Shown: one piece after another, positions 50,843 to 59,322 of the stretch
How positions within the stretch are numbered: position 1 is the stretch's first letter
How the letters are laid out: each line of letters starts with the position of its first letter
DNA from: Streptomyces sp. DSM 110735
GTDB taxonomy: Bacteria; Actinomycetota; Actinomycetes; Streptomycetales; Streptomycetaceae
Assembly (NCBI RefSeq): GCF_016482685.1
Contig: NZ_JACYHF010000003.1
Location: forward strand, 62,001-126,000
DNA length: 64,000 nt
Reading direction: 5' to 3'
The notes under the pieces: generated by a model
Databases searched by the model: none
Told to the model about the DNA's origin: nothing
What the model saw: the letters and a program-made list of their open reading frames with translations, nothing else
Translations under genes and position numbers: made by a program

Positions 50843-51874
50843 TCAGGCGCCCGCCGTCTCCAGCACCATCCGGAACCGCGCCTTCCCCGCCAGCATCTTC
50901 TGGTACGCCGACTCCACGTCGGCCAGCGGGACGACCTCGGTCATGGGGCGGATGCCGTGCAGGACGGCGAAGTTCATGGTGTCCTGCACTTCCTGGGAGG
51001 TGCCCGAGGGGTGGCCCCTGACCTCGCGGACGCCGCTGATGAGCTGGAGCGGGGAGATGTCCAGCGGCTCGGGGGACACCCCGATGATGACGAGTTCGCC
51101 GCGCGGGGTGAGACCGTCCACCGTGGCGGACATCGCGGCGGAGTTCCCGGCGGTGGCGAGGACGACCTTGGCGCCGCCGAGGTTCTGGAGTGCCTCGGCG
51201 ACCGGCGTGCCCGACGTGCTGTCGATGTAGTGGTGCGCGCCCAACTCCTTGGCGAACCCCGCCTTTTCGGGTCCCCGGGCGATGGCCACGGTCTCGAAGC
51301 CCATCGCGGCGGCGAACTGCACGCCGAGGTGACCGAGCCCGCCGAGGCCGAGGACGGCGACCCGGTCGCCCGCGCGGGCGACGCTGCGCCGCAGCCCGTT
51401 GAAGGTGGTCACGCCCGCGCAGGCCATGGGTCCCGCGGCGGTGGCGTCGAGTCCGTCGGGGATGCGGGCCAGCGCGTCGACGGGCACGACCACCTTCTCC
51501 GCGAAGCCGCCGTCGTAGGCCCAGCCGGGCACCTTCAGGCGGACGCACGCGATGAAGTCGCCCCGGCGGCAGGGCGTGCAGTAGCCGCAACTGCCGCCGA
51601 ACCAGCCGACCGCCACCCGGTCGCCGACGTTCCAGCCCCGGCCGAGGGTGCCCTCGCCCAGCTCCTCGATCCGCCCGGCGATCTCGTGTCCGGGGACCTC
51701 GGGGAAGGTGATGCCGGGCGCGGCGCCGTCCACGAACAGGGCGTCGCTGTGGCAGATCCCGCACGCCTCCACGGCGATCCGCACCTGGCCGGGTCCGGGA
51801 TGCGGCACCTCCCGCTCCACCAGCTCGAACGTCCCGCCGGGGGCGGTGACCTGCGCGACTCGATACGTGCTCAT
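50843..51874 (-). CDS. Zinc-dependent alcohol dehydrogenase
   Basis: 343 residues. Catalytic zinc ligands in ACGICHSDALFVDG and VPGHEIAGRI; structural zinc in GGSCGYCTPCRRGDFIAC; NAD(P)-binding LGLGGLGHLGVQFAAAMGFE. Belongs to the AdhP-like medium-chain family that oxidises primary alcohols or reduces aldehydes. It is divergent from the MarR regulator at 52057, and two abutting palindromes lie between them, so MarR probably represses it. The isochorismatase-fold protein at 52615 may act in the same pathway (inference). Confidence 0.93.
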   Translation of the reverse strand: MSTYRVAQVTAPGGTFELVEREVPHPGPGQVRIAVEACGICHSDALFVDGAAPGITFPEVPGHEIAGRIEELGEGTLGRGWNVGDRVAVGWFGGSCGYCTPCRRGDFIACVRLKVPGWAYDGGFAEKVVVPVDALARIPDGLDATAAGPMACAGVTTFNGLRRSVARAGDRVAVLGLGGLGHLGVQFAAAMGFETVAIARGPEKAGFAKELGAHHYIDSTSGTPVAEALQNLGGAKVVLATAGNSAAMSATVDGLTPRGELVIIGVSPEPLDISPLQLISGVREVRGHPSGTSQEVQDTMNFAVLHGIRPMTEVVPLADVESAYQKMLAGKARFRMVLETAGA

Positions 51875-51988
51875 GCGTGTCTCCGGGGTACGGCTCGGGA
51901 GTGGGGAGCCCTGCCGTTCCAGCAGACCAGTTCGCCCGGGATCACGCGCGCCGAGCGGAGTGCGGTCCGGCGTGGCGCACCCACCCGC

Positions 51989-52031
51989 GTTTTACACAGG
52001 TAAAACTGAACAGTCCGAGCTGGACAGTTCA
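51989..52031. promoter_or_regulatory. Two abutting palindromes between ADH and MarR genes
   Basis: Palindrome 1: GTTTTAC-ACAG-GTAAAAC (51989-52006). Palindrome 2: TGAACAGTCC (52007-52016) and GGACAGTTCA (52022-52031), matching at nine of ten positions. They fill the control region of the divergent genes and are candidate MarR operators. Confidence 0.75.
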
Positions 52032-52056
52032 CCCTGCCGGTGTCTACGGTGACGGC

Positions 52057-52494
52057 ATGGCCCACATCTCGGACTCCGCCGCCCTGGCCGCGCGCGAACT
52101 GCGCGTGATGTTCAGCAGGCTCCGGCGCCGTATCCGCGAGGTGGCGCGGGACTCCGATCTCACTCCGCCGCAGGAGTCGGCGCTCTCCCTGGTCGGCAAG
52201 CACGGCGCGGCGACCGCGAGCGCGCTGGCCGCCGCCGAGGGCGTACGGCCGCAGTCGATGGCGGCCACGCTGGCCGCGCTCGACCAGCACGGGCTGATCC
52301 GCCGGACACCGGACCCGGCAGACGGCCGCCGTCAGCTCGTCACGCTGACCGAGGCGGGGCAGGCGCGGGTGGAGGGCAACCGGCAGGTGCGCGAGGAGTG
52401 GCTGGCGCGCGCCCTGGAGGACCGGTTCTCCGAGGAGGAGCGGCAGACCGTGCTCACGGCGCTGACCCTGCTGGAACGGCTCTCGCGCCCGTGA
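52057..52494 (+). CDS. MarR-family transcriptional regulator
   Basis: 145 residues from ATG 52057. The winged-helix core reads LAARELRVMFSRLRRRIREV, DLTPPQESALSLVGKHGAAT, ASALAAAEGVRPQSMAATLA, ALDQHGLIRRTPDPADGRRQ and LVTLTEAGQARV: a standard MarR. There is no Cys sensor, so it is more likely to respond to a small ligand than to oxidation. It probably represses the divergent alcohol dehydrogenase and the following hydrolase gene through the palindromes at 51989-52031. Confidence 0.93.
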   Translation: MAHISDSAALAARELRVMFSRLRRRIREVARDSDLTPPQESALSLVGKHGAATASALAAAEGVRPQSMAATLAALDQHGLIRRTPDPADGRRQLVTLTEAGQARVEGNRQVREEWLARALEDRFSEEERQTVLTALTLLERLSRP

Positions 52495-52614
52495 CGCCAA
52501 GCACCCCCACCGGGCCGTACCACCCGGCCCCGTTCCCGCTCGCCGGTCCGCCGGCGACGACCCCGCCGGACCGTTCGCGCGGTCGGCTCACCCCCCGAAA
52601 GGTCTGATCACCTC

Positions 52615-53199
52615 ATGTCCGTCAGCACGCTCGACCCCCGTACCGCCCTCGTCGTGATCGACCTCCAGCGCGGCATCGTGGGCATGCAGACCCAGCCGTA
52701 CGCCGCCGCCGACGTGGTGGCCCGTTCCGTGGAGCTGGCGGACGCCTTCCGCGCCCGCGAGCTGCCGGTGGTGCTGGTGCGGGTCTCCTTCGCCGCCGAC
52801 GGCGCGGACGCGGTGCCCGGCCGCACCGAGCGGCAGCCGCGCGGCCTCGCCTTCCCCGAGGGCTGGGACGTCGTCGTGGACGAACTCTCCGGTCACGACG
52901 GCGACATCACGGTCACCAAGCACAACTGGAGCGCGCTGTTCGGCACCGACCTCGACGTGCAGCTCCGCCGCCGGGGCATCACGCAGATCGTGCTGACCGG
53001 CATCGCCACCAGCATCGGCGTGGAGTCCACCGCCCGGGACGCCTACGCGGCGGGTTACCACGTCACCCTGGCCACGGACGCGATGGCCGACTCGGACGCG
53101 GAGGCGCACACCAACAGCGTCGAGCGCGTCTTCCCGCGCCTGGGCGAGAGCGGCACCACGGCGGAGATCCTGGAGCTGCTGGCCAAGACCCACGCCTGA
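52615..53199 (+). CDS. Isochorismatase-fold cysteine-hydrolase-like protein lacking the nucleophile Cys
   Basis: 194 residues. The fold is clear: TALVVIDLQRGIVGMQTQPY (catalytic Asp), ITVTKHNWSALFGTDLDVQL (catalytic Lys) and the strand QIVLTGIATSIGVESTARDA. In amidohydrolase members the latter has Cys (xCVxxTA); here it is IGVESTA. EntB-type isochorismatases also lack this Cys, so an isochorismatase-like or other hydrolase role is possible, but not a thiol hydrolase. It follows the MarR gene by 120 bases and ends at a hairpin. Confidence 0.85.
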   Translation: MSVSTLDPRTALVVIDLQRGIVGMQTQPYAAADVVARSVELADAFRARELPVVLVRVSFAADGADAVPGRTERQPRGLAFPEGWDVVVDELSGHDGDITVTKHNWSALFGTDLDVQLRRRGITQIVLTGIATSIGVESTARDAYAAGYHVTLATDAMADSDAEAHTNSVERVFPRLGESGTTAEILELLAKTHA

Positions 53200-53211
53200 C
53201 CGCACGGCGGT

Positions 53212-53250
53212 GTGCCCGGCCCCCGGTGATCCGCGCCGGGTGCCGGGCAC
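53212..53250. terminator. Hairpin between convergent genes
   Basis: GTGCCCGGC (53212-53220) and GCCGGGCAC (53242-53250) with inner pairing, between stops at 53199 and 53275. Confidence 0.55.
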
Positions 53251-53274
53251 GCGCGTACGACGGGCCGCGCCGGG

Positions 53275-53541
53275 TCAGTCCCCGGCCGCCGCCCGTTCGA
53301 CCTCGGTCTCGACCTCGGCGCGCGGGCGGCCGGTCTCACGGGCGTACTCGCTGACCGCGGTCTGGGCGTCGCGGGCCAGGTCGCGCCAGGCGCGCAGGGC
53401 GGTCTCGTAGGTGCCGGACTGGGCGCCGGTCATCCCGCGCTCGGCGGGCGGGCCGTAGGTGTCGCGCAGGTCCGTCACGGTGGCGTGGGCGGCGTCGGCC
53501 GCACGCTGTTTCTGCACGAGTTCTTCGAAGGTGTGAGCCAC
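53275..53541 (-). CDS. Small helical protein of unknown function
   Basis: 88 residues from GTG 53541. Sequence HTFEELVQKQRAADAAHATV, DLRDTYGPPAERGMTG, TYETALRAWRDLARDAQTAV and ETGRPRAEVETEVERAA is all-helical and acidic/basic, like small scaffold or stress proteins. No family is recognised. It lies 55 bases upstream, on the minus strand, of the phosphatase stop region but not in an obvious operon. Confidence 0.7.
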   Translation of the reverse strand: MAHTFEELVQKQRAADAAHATVTDLRDTYGPPAERGMTGAQSGTYETALRAWRDLARDAQTAVSEYARETGRPRAEVETEVERAAAGD

Positions 53542-53596
53542 ACCAACCGACCCTAGGCTCACGCGGCGAACGCGCCACTCGAACGGGCCGGACCGC

Positions 53597-56023
53597 TCAG
53601 GTGTTCTCGTCCGTCACCAGGTCGGCCCACACCTGCTTGCCGCCGCTGACCGGCACGGTGCCCCACGCCGTCGAGACCGCCTCGACCAGCAGCACGCCCC
53701 GTCCGCCGGTGGCTTCCCAGCCGACGCTGGTGGGCTTGAGGGGGCCGCGCGGGGAGGCGTCGGCGACCGCGACGCGCAGGCGCCTGCCGACCAGACCGAG
53801 GTCGAGGCGGACCTGTCCCTCGGTGTGCACGAGGGCGTTGGTGACCAGCTCGGAGACGATGAGCAGCGCCGCGTCCAGGGTGTCCTCGGGCACGTCCCAG
53901 CCGCGCAGCACCCGCCGGGTGAAGCGGCGCGCGTGCCGGACCGCCTCGGGGACGCGCCACACGCTCCAGCTCTCGCGCAGCGGGCGTACGGCCATGCCGT
54001 CGTAGCGGGTGAGCAGCAGGGCCACGTCGTCGCCCCGGTGGGCGCCGCCGAGCAGGGCGTCGGCGGCGGCGCCGAGGTCGGCGGGGTCGACGGCGGCGAG
54101 GTCGTGGGCGAGCCGGGTCATGCCCCGGTCGAGGTCGGAGTCGGCGGACTCCACCAGTCCGTCGGTGGTGAGCGCGAGGACGGTGCCGGGTCTCAGCCGC
54201 AGCGGGGTCATCGGGAACTCGGCCTGCACCAGCACCCCGAGGGGCGGTCCGCCCTCGGCGTGCACGATCTCGGTGCTGCCGTCCGGGTGGCGCAGCACCG
54301 GTTGCGGATGTCCGGCGCGTACGCACAGCGCGGTGCCGCTCTCCATGTCGACGTCGACGTAGGCGCAGGTGGCGAAGAGGTCGCTCTCCATGTCGAGGAG
54401 CAGCCGGTTGGCGAGGGCGACGACCACGTCCGGGGGGTGGCCCTCGGCGGCGTAGGCGCGCAGGGCGGTGCGGAGCTGGCCCATGAGGGTGGCGGCGCCC
54501 GCGTTGTGCCCCTGGACGTCGCCGATGACGAGGGCGACGTGGTGGTCGGCGAGCGGGATCACGTCGTACCAGTCGCCGCCGACCTCCAGACCCGCGGTGG
54601 CGGGCAGGTAGCGGGCGACGGCTTCCGCGCCGGGGAGGCGGGGCAGGCGGCGGGGCAGCAGGGTGCGCTGGAGCATGCCGACGAGTTCGTGCTCGGCGTC
54701 GAAGGCGTGGGCGCGCAGCAGCGCCTGTCCGGTCAGACCCGCGCAGGCGGTGAGCAGGGCGCGTTCGTCGGGACCGAACTCGTGCGGCCGGTCCCAGCCG
54801 ATCAGACAGACCCCGGCGGTGCGTCCCCCGGCGGGCAGCGGGAGTACGGCGAGACCGCCGGGTCCGACTCCGGCGAGGCCGGGCTCCAGGCGGGAGCCGG
54901 CGGGCCAGATGCGGGCGCGGCCCTTGCGCAGGGCGGCGGCGAGGGCGGGCATGGCGCGCACGGGGGCGTCGGGCCACTCGCCGCGCCATTCGGCGCGCCA
55001 GAGTTCGGGCCAGGCGGCGGGTTCGGGCGGGTCGAGGACGGTGACGACGAGGCGGTCGTTCTCCAGCTCGGCAAGGGCGATACGGTCGGCGCGCAGCGGT
55101 GCGCGCAGGGCGGCGACGACGGCCTGTCCGACGTCCTTGACGGTGCCCGCGGTGGCGAGGGCGGCGGCCAGGCGCTGGACGCGGGCCACGTCGGTGACGT
55201 CGGAGCGGAAGGCGGAGGCGTCGGCGACGGTGCCGACGAGCCGGGCGGGGTGTCCCCCGGCGCCGGGCAGCAGCCGCCCGCGCAGCCGCAGCCAGCGGGG
55301 CGCGCCGGAGGGCTGCAGGGCGCGGAACTCCAGTTCGCGGTCGCCGACGGGCATGTGGTCCGCCTCGACGACGGACATCAGCGCGGGCAGGTCCTCGGGC
55401 ACCGTGCGACCGAGCAGCGTCTCGACCTTGCCGTCGAACGCCTCGCGGGAGAGCCCGAAGAGCCGCAGGATGTCGTCGCCGACCTCGACCCGGCCGGTGT
55501 CCATGGCGAGGCGGAACGCGTCACCGGCCAGTTCGCGCGGCGGGGCGGGCGGTACGGGCACCGGCGCGGTGACCGCCCCGGCGAGCAGCTCCAGGCAGGC
55601 CCGGTCGTCGGCGCCGAAGCCGCCGGGCTGTTCGGTGACGGCGACCAGGCAGCCGCTGCCGGGCGCGCCGAGCGGCAGCGCGGCGAGCGAGAAGTCGGCG
55701 TCCGGGGCGGGTGGTTCGCCCGGTCCCGACCAGATGGGCCGTCCGGTGCGGTGCGCCTGGGCGACGGGTGAGCCCGCCGTGGCCGGGCAGCCGTCGCGCA
55801 GTCCGTACCGCGTGCGCGGCAGCCCCGCGGACTCCACGAGCCGGAGTGTCGCGGGGTCGTCGCCGGGGGCGTAGATCACCGCGTACACGGCTCCCGCCAG
55901 GACCAGCGCCTGTTCCAGGACTCGGCGGGGCCGGTCGGCGGACGGCATGGCCATCAGCGTGGCGAGGACATGCTCGGCACGCTCGGTTCTCGATCTGCGT
56001 ACCGCAGCACCCTCGCTCGCCAC
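53597..56023 (-). CDS. PAS/GAF-PP2C-HATPase regulator, divergent from ramC
   Basis: About 808 residues from GTG 56023 (an ATG at 56098 would add 25; neither has a strong ribosome site). GAF-like N-terminus (VLEQALVLAGAVYAVIYAPG), a PAS-like region (RVEVGDDILRLFGLSREAFD), a second GAF, then PP2C (EVGGDWYDVIPLADHHVALV, VIGDVQGHNAGAAT, TTDGLVESADSD, HRGDDVALLL) and an RsbW-like ATPase (LLIVSELVTNALVHTEGQVR, GGRGVLLVEAVSTAW). It could release a sigma factor by dephosphorylating an anti-anti-sigma factor. Its position next to the ram cluster suggests, but does not prove, a link to aerial-hyphae control. Confidence 0.92.
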   Translation of the reverse strand: MASEGAAVRRSRTERAEHVLATLMAMPSADRPRRVLEQALVLAGAVYAVIYAPGDDPATLRLVESAGLPRTRYGLRDGCPATAGSPVAQAHRTGRPIWSGPGEPPAPDADFSLAALPLGAPGSGCLVAVTEQPGGFGADDRACLELLAGAVTAPVPVPPAPPRELAGDAFRLAMDTGRVEVGDDILRLFGLSREAFDGKVETLLGRTVPEDLPALMSVVEADHMPVGDRELEFRALQPSGAPRWLRLRGRLLPGAGGHPARLVGTVADASAFRSDVTDVARVQRLAAALATAGTVKDVGQAVVAALRAPLRADRIALAELENDRLVVTVLDPPEPAAWPELWRAEWRGEWPDAPVRAMPALAAALRKGRARIWPAGSRLEPGLAGVGPGGLAVLPLPAGGRTAGVCLIGWDRPHEFGPDERALLTACAGLTGQALLRAHAFDAEHELVGMLQRTLLPRRLPRLPGAEAVARYLPATAGLEVGGDWYDVIPLADHHVALVIGDVQGHNAGAATLMGQLRTALRAYAAEGHPPDVVVALANRLLLDMESDLFATCAYVDVDMESGTALCVRAGHPQPVLRHPDGSTEIVHAEGGPPLGVLVQAEFPMTPLRLRPGTVLALTTDGLVESADSDLDRGMTRLAHDLAAVDPADLGAAADALLGGAHRGDDVALLLTRYDGMAVRPLRESWSVWRVPEAVRHARRFTRRVLRGWDVPEDTLDAALLIVSELVTNALVHTEGQVRLDLGLVGRRLRVAVADASPRGPLKPTSVGWEATGGRGVLLVEAVSTAWGTVPVSGGKQVWADLVTDENT

Positions 56024-56241
56024 GTCGCCATTACAGCGCCTGTGGAGCGTCTGCGCAGCCCCCGTGCACGTCCCAAGTGGTACGAGCATTCCGCGCACAG
56101 CCGTCCGAACACATCTTTACCTGTGCGTTTCGCACGACGATCTCATGACTTGTACGACTGTCCGCGACCGTTCGACTCCTGAGAGTGTCTTCTCGTGCCG
56201 AACGGGACCACCGTATCGGCGAACGCAGGGGCGGGAGGGGC
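56024..56241. promoter_or_regulatory. Divergent promoter region of the phosphatase and ramC
   Basis: 218 bases between divergent genes, relatively A/T-rich from 56085 to 56215. GTGCG-TTT-CGCAC (56123-56135) is an inverted repeat, and TGTACGACTG / CCGTTCGACTC (56151-56178) look like related direct repeats. A NarL-type regulator such as RamR could bind here, but I cannot assign exact sites. Confidence 0.45.
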
Positions 56242-58980
56242 ATGGACAAGCGGTACGAGGTGTACGCGCTCGCCGATGGACACTTCTACGACACGCCCGA
56301 CCGGCTCTCGGCGGAGGCGGGCGAGCCGGCACCGCAGTACGCGGCGGCGCGGCGCCCGGTGCCGGACAACTGGCACGCGGCCCGCTCCGGGGACTGGCTG
56401 ACGCTGACCCCGCTCGGCGAGGACGGCGCGCCGGAGCCGGGACCGGCCCAGGGCTGGAAGATCCACTCCTCGGCGACGGCCGCGAACGCCGGTCGGGTCG
56501 CGGAGATCGTGTGGGACTACTGCGTGCCGCGCCGCATCCCGTTCAAGTTCGTGCCCGGTCCGCATCTGCTGCACCTGCGCAACGCCAAGTACGCGGGCCG
56601 CGACACCAGCGGCAAGTTCGTCACCGTCTACCCGGCCGACGAGGAGCAACTGCACCGCATACTCACCGAGTTGGGTGAGCTGCTCGACGGTGTGGAGGGT
56701 CCGTACATCCTGACCGACCTGCGCTGGGGCGCGGGCCCGCTCTACGTCCGCTACGGCGCGTTCGCCCGCCGGTACGTCGTCGACGAGCGCGGCACGCTGG
56801 TGCTCGCGGTGGCCGACGGCGAGGGGGATCTCGTACCGGACCGGCGCGACCCCTCCTTCCAGGTGCCGGAGTGGGTCGCGCTGCCGGAGTTCCTGCGCCC
56901 GCATCTTCAGGCCCGCAACACCACGACGGTGGGCGAGCTGCCGTACCGGATCGAGAAGGCGCTGCACTTCTCCAACGGCGGTGGGGTGTACGCCGGTTCG
57001 GACGTACGGGACGGCAGCCGGGTGGTGCTGAAGGAAGCCCGGCCGCACGCGGGGCTCGCGGCCGACGGCGCGGACGCGGTGACCCGGCTCGAACGGGAGC
57101 GGGACGCGCTGGAGCTGGTCGCCGGGACCGGGGTGGTGCCCGAGGTGCGCGACTGGCTGACCCTCGGCGAACACCGGTTCCTGGTCATGGAGTTCCTGGA
57201 GGGCCGCCCGCTCAACTCCTTTTTCGCGGAGCGCCATCCCCTGCTGATACCCGATCCCGACCCGGCGAAGACCGCCGCGTACACGACCTGGGCGCTCAGG
57301 GTGCACGCGGCGGTGGAGCGCGCGGTCGCGGCGGTGCACGAGCGCGGGCTCGTCTTCAACGACCTGCACGTCTTCAACATCATGGTCGCGCCGGACGAGG
57401 AGACGGTCCACCTCATCGACTTCGAGGCGGCGGCACCGGCGGCGGAGAACGGCCGCCAGACGGTCGCCCACCCCGGCTTCTTCGCCCCGCCGGACCGCCG
57501 GGGCAAGGACGTGGACCGCTATGCGCTCGCCTGTCTGCGGATCGCCCTGTTCCTGCCGGTGACCTCGCTGTTCGTGGTGGACCGGGGCAAGGCGGCGCAT
57601 CTGGCGGAGGTGATCGCGGAGCAGTTCCCCGACGTGCCGCGCGCCTTCCTGGACGAGGCGGTCGCCGAGATCACCCGCGACACCCGGGGCGGCGAGGCCC
57701 GTCCGGCCACCCCGCTGGTGCGGCCGGGCGACTGGCCGCACAGCCGGGACTCGATGGTCAAGGCGCTCCTCGCCTCCGCGACCCCGGAGCGCGCCGACCG
57801 GCTCTTCCCGGGCGACATCGCCCAGTTCGCCGACGGCGGCGGTCTCGGTCTGGCGCACGGCGCCGCCGGGGTGCTGTACGCCCTTGCCGCCTGCGGTGCC
57901 GACCGGTACGAGGAGGGCGAGCGCTGGCTGCTGAGGCACACCGCGCCTCCACCGCCCGGCACCCCGCTCGGTCTCTACGACGGACTCGCGGGCGTCGCCC
58001 TGGTCCTCGACCAACTGGGGTATCAGCAACCGGCGTTGGACCTGATCGACGGCATCCTGCGCGAGAACTGGCGCAACCTGTCCTCCGATCTGCACGGCGG
58101 TCTGGCCGGGCTCGGTCTGGTCCTCGGCCACCTCTCGGCCACCACCGGCGAGAAGGCGCTCGCGGAACACGCCGCCGAGGCAGCCGACATCCTGGTGCGA
58201 CGGCTGGCCGAGCCGGTTACCGAGACACCCCGGCGGCGGGCGGGACTGATGCGCGGCGCGAGCGGTCCGGCGCTGTTCCTGCTGCGCCGGTACGAGGAGA
58301 CCGGCGACCCCCGTGCGGCAGCGGCGGCGGCCGAGGCGCTCCGCCGCGACCTCGCCTGCTGCGTCGTCCAGAAGGCGAGCGGCGGCCTGGAGGTCGACGA
58401 GGGCTGGCGCACGCTGCCCTACCTCGGGGACGGCAGCGTCGGGATCGGACTGGTCCTGGACGACTATCTCGCCCACACGGGCGCCGACGGCTTCGCCGCC
58501 CAGGCCCGTGCGGCGGCACCGGGCACCCGGGAACAGACCCTTCTCGCCCACGCGGCGGGCGCGACCGAGGAGTTCGAGCGCGCCCGGGACGGCATCCTCG
58601 CCGCCGCGACCTCCCGCTTCTACGCCCAGCCAGGTCTCTTCCAGGGCCGCGCCGGCATGGTGCTGCATCTGGCGCGCAGTACGGCGCCGGGTGCCGACCG
58701 GGAGCGACTGGAGCGGCAGATCGACGGGCTCGGCTGGTTCGCGATGGCCTACCAGGGTCAACTCGCCTTCCCCGGGCACCAGATGATGCGGCTCTCGATG
58801 GACCTCGCCACCGGAACGGCAGGCTGTCTGCTCGCCCTCGCCTCGGCGCTCGACGCCGGTACGGACGCGGGCGACGGCTCGGACGAACGCTCGGGCGAGC
58901 GCTCGGGCGACCGCGCCCACCTGCCCTTCCTCCCGCCGCCGCAGGCGGCCCTCACACGCGGCTCCGACCCGGAGTCGTGA
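56242..58980 (+). CDS. ramC: Class III lanthipeptide synthetase RamC (SapB modification)
   Basis: 912 residues from ATG 56242 (GGGAGGGGC upstream). The lyase-like N-terminal domain (about 1-210) has KIHSSATAANAGRVAEIVWD and FKFVPGPHLLHLRNAKYAGR. The kinase domain (about 225-500) carries K264 (VVLKEARPH), the catalytic Asp D374 in LVFNDLHVFNIM and DFE at 393-395. The C-terminal cyclase (about 540-890) lacks the zinc ligands of class I/II LanC. The enzyme phosphorylates Ser, eliminates to dehydroalanine and forms (methyl)lanthionine/labionin rings in RamS. In Streptomyces this makes SapB, which lowers water surface tension for aerial growth. Confidence 0.96.
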   Translation: MDKRYEVYALADGHFYDTPDRLSAEAGEPAPQYAAARRPVPDNWHAARSGDWLTLTPLGEDGAPEPGPAQGWKIHSSATAANAGRVAEIVWDYCVPRRIPFKFVPGPHLLHLRNAKYAGRDTSGKFVTVYPADEEQLHRILTELGELLDGVEGPYILTDLRWGAGPLYVRYGAFARRYVVDERGTLVLAVADGEGDLVPDRRDPSFQVPEWVALPEFLRPHLQARNTTTVGELPYRIEKALHFSNGGGVYAGSDVRDGSRVVLKEARPHAGLAADGADAVTRLERERDALELVAGTGVVPEVRDWLTLGEHRFLVMEFLEGRPLNSFFAERHPLLIPDPDPAKTAAYTTWALRVHAAVERAVAAVHERGLVFNDLHVFNIMVAPDEETVHLIDFEAAAPAAENGRQTVAHPGFFAPPDRRGKDVDRYALACLRIALFLPVTSLFVVDRGKAAHLAEVIAEQFPDVPRAFLDEAVAEITRDTRGGEARPATPLVRPGDWPHSRDSMVKALLASATPERADRLFPGDIAQFADGGGLGLAHGAAGVLYALAACGADRYEEGERWLLRHTAPPPPGTPLGLYDGLAGVALVLDQLGYQQPALDLIDGILRENWRNLSSDLHGGLAGLGLVLGHLSATTGEKALAEHAAEAADILVRRLAEPVTETPRRRAGLMRGASGPALFLLRRYEETGDPRAAAAAAEALRRDLACCVVQKASGGLEVDEGWRTLPYLGDGSVGIGLVLDDYLAHTGADGFAAQARAAAPGTREQTLLAHAAGATEEFERARDGILAAATSRFYAQPGLFQGRAGMVLHLARSTAPGADRERLERQIDGLGWFAMAYQGQLAFPGHQMMRLSMDLATGTAGCLLALASALDAGTDAGDGSDERSGERSGDRAHLPFLPPPQAALTRGSDPES

Positions 58981-59018
58981 CACAACCCCGTCCCCATGAA
59001 TAGGGAGAGGACACCACC

Positions 59019-59132
59019 ATGGCACTGCTCGACCTCCAGGTTCTCGAGTCCGACGACCACACCCTCACCGTCGCCAGCACGGTCAGCCTGCTGTCCTGCG
59101 TCTCGGCGGCCAGCGTTCTGCTCTGCCTGTGA
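59019..59132 (+). CDS. ramS: SapB-type lanthipeptide precursor RamS
   Basis: 37 residues, ATG 59019 with GGGAGAGG eight bases upstream. The leader carries LLDLQVLE, the helix motif recognised by class III synthetases. The last 21 residues contain two S-x2-S-x3-C units (S20-S23-C27 and S29-S32-C36), each able to form one ring; the sequence between them is only one residue long and nearly all other core residues are hydrophobic. SapB has the same two-ring pattern but a different, more polar sequence. Leader cleavage should precede the core near residue 17-20. It lies 38 bases after ramC and just before ramA. Confidence 0.92.
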   Translation: MALLDLQVLESDDHTLTVASTVSLLSCVSAASVLLCL

Positions 59133-59180
59133 GCTGACCGGACTGTGATCTGACCGGCACCACTCGGCTCCGGGCGACCT

Positions 59181-59196
59181 CTCCCCTCGCGGGGAG
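59181..59196 (+). terminator. GC hairpin between ramS and ramA (possible attenuator)
   Basis: CTCCCC (59181-59186) and GGGGAG (59191-59196) around TCGC, 48 bases past ramS. It may limit readthrough into ramAB or protect the ramS transcript. Confidence 0.5.
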
Positions 59197-59322
59197 GGGG
59201 CGTCCGGGGCCTTCCCGTTCCCGGCGGCGGTCCGGTCGCCAACCCCTTTGTCGCCGGGGCACCTTGACCGCAGCACCCCGATCCGTCCCACCCGCACTCC
59301 GACCGAGGCGAGGCCGCAGCCG

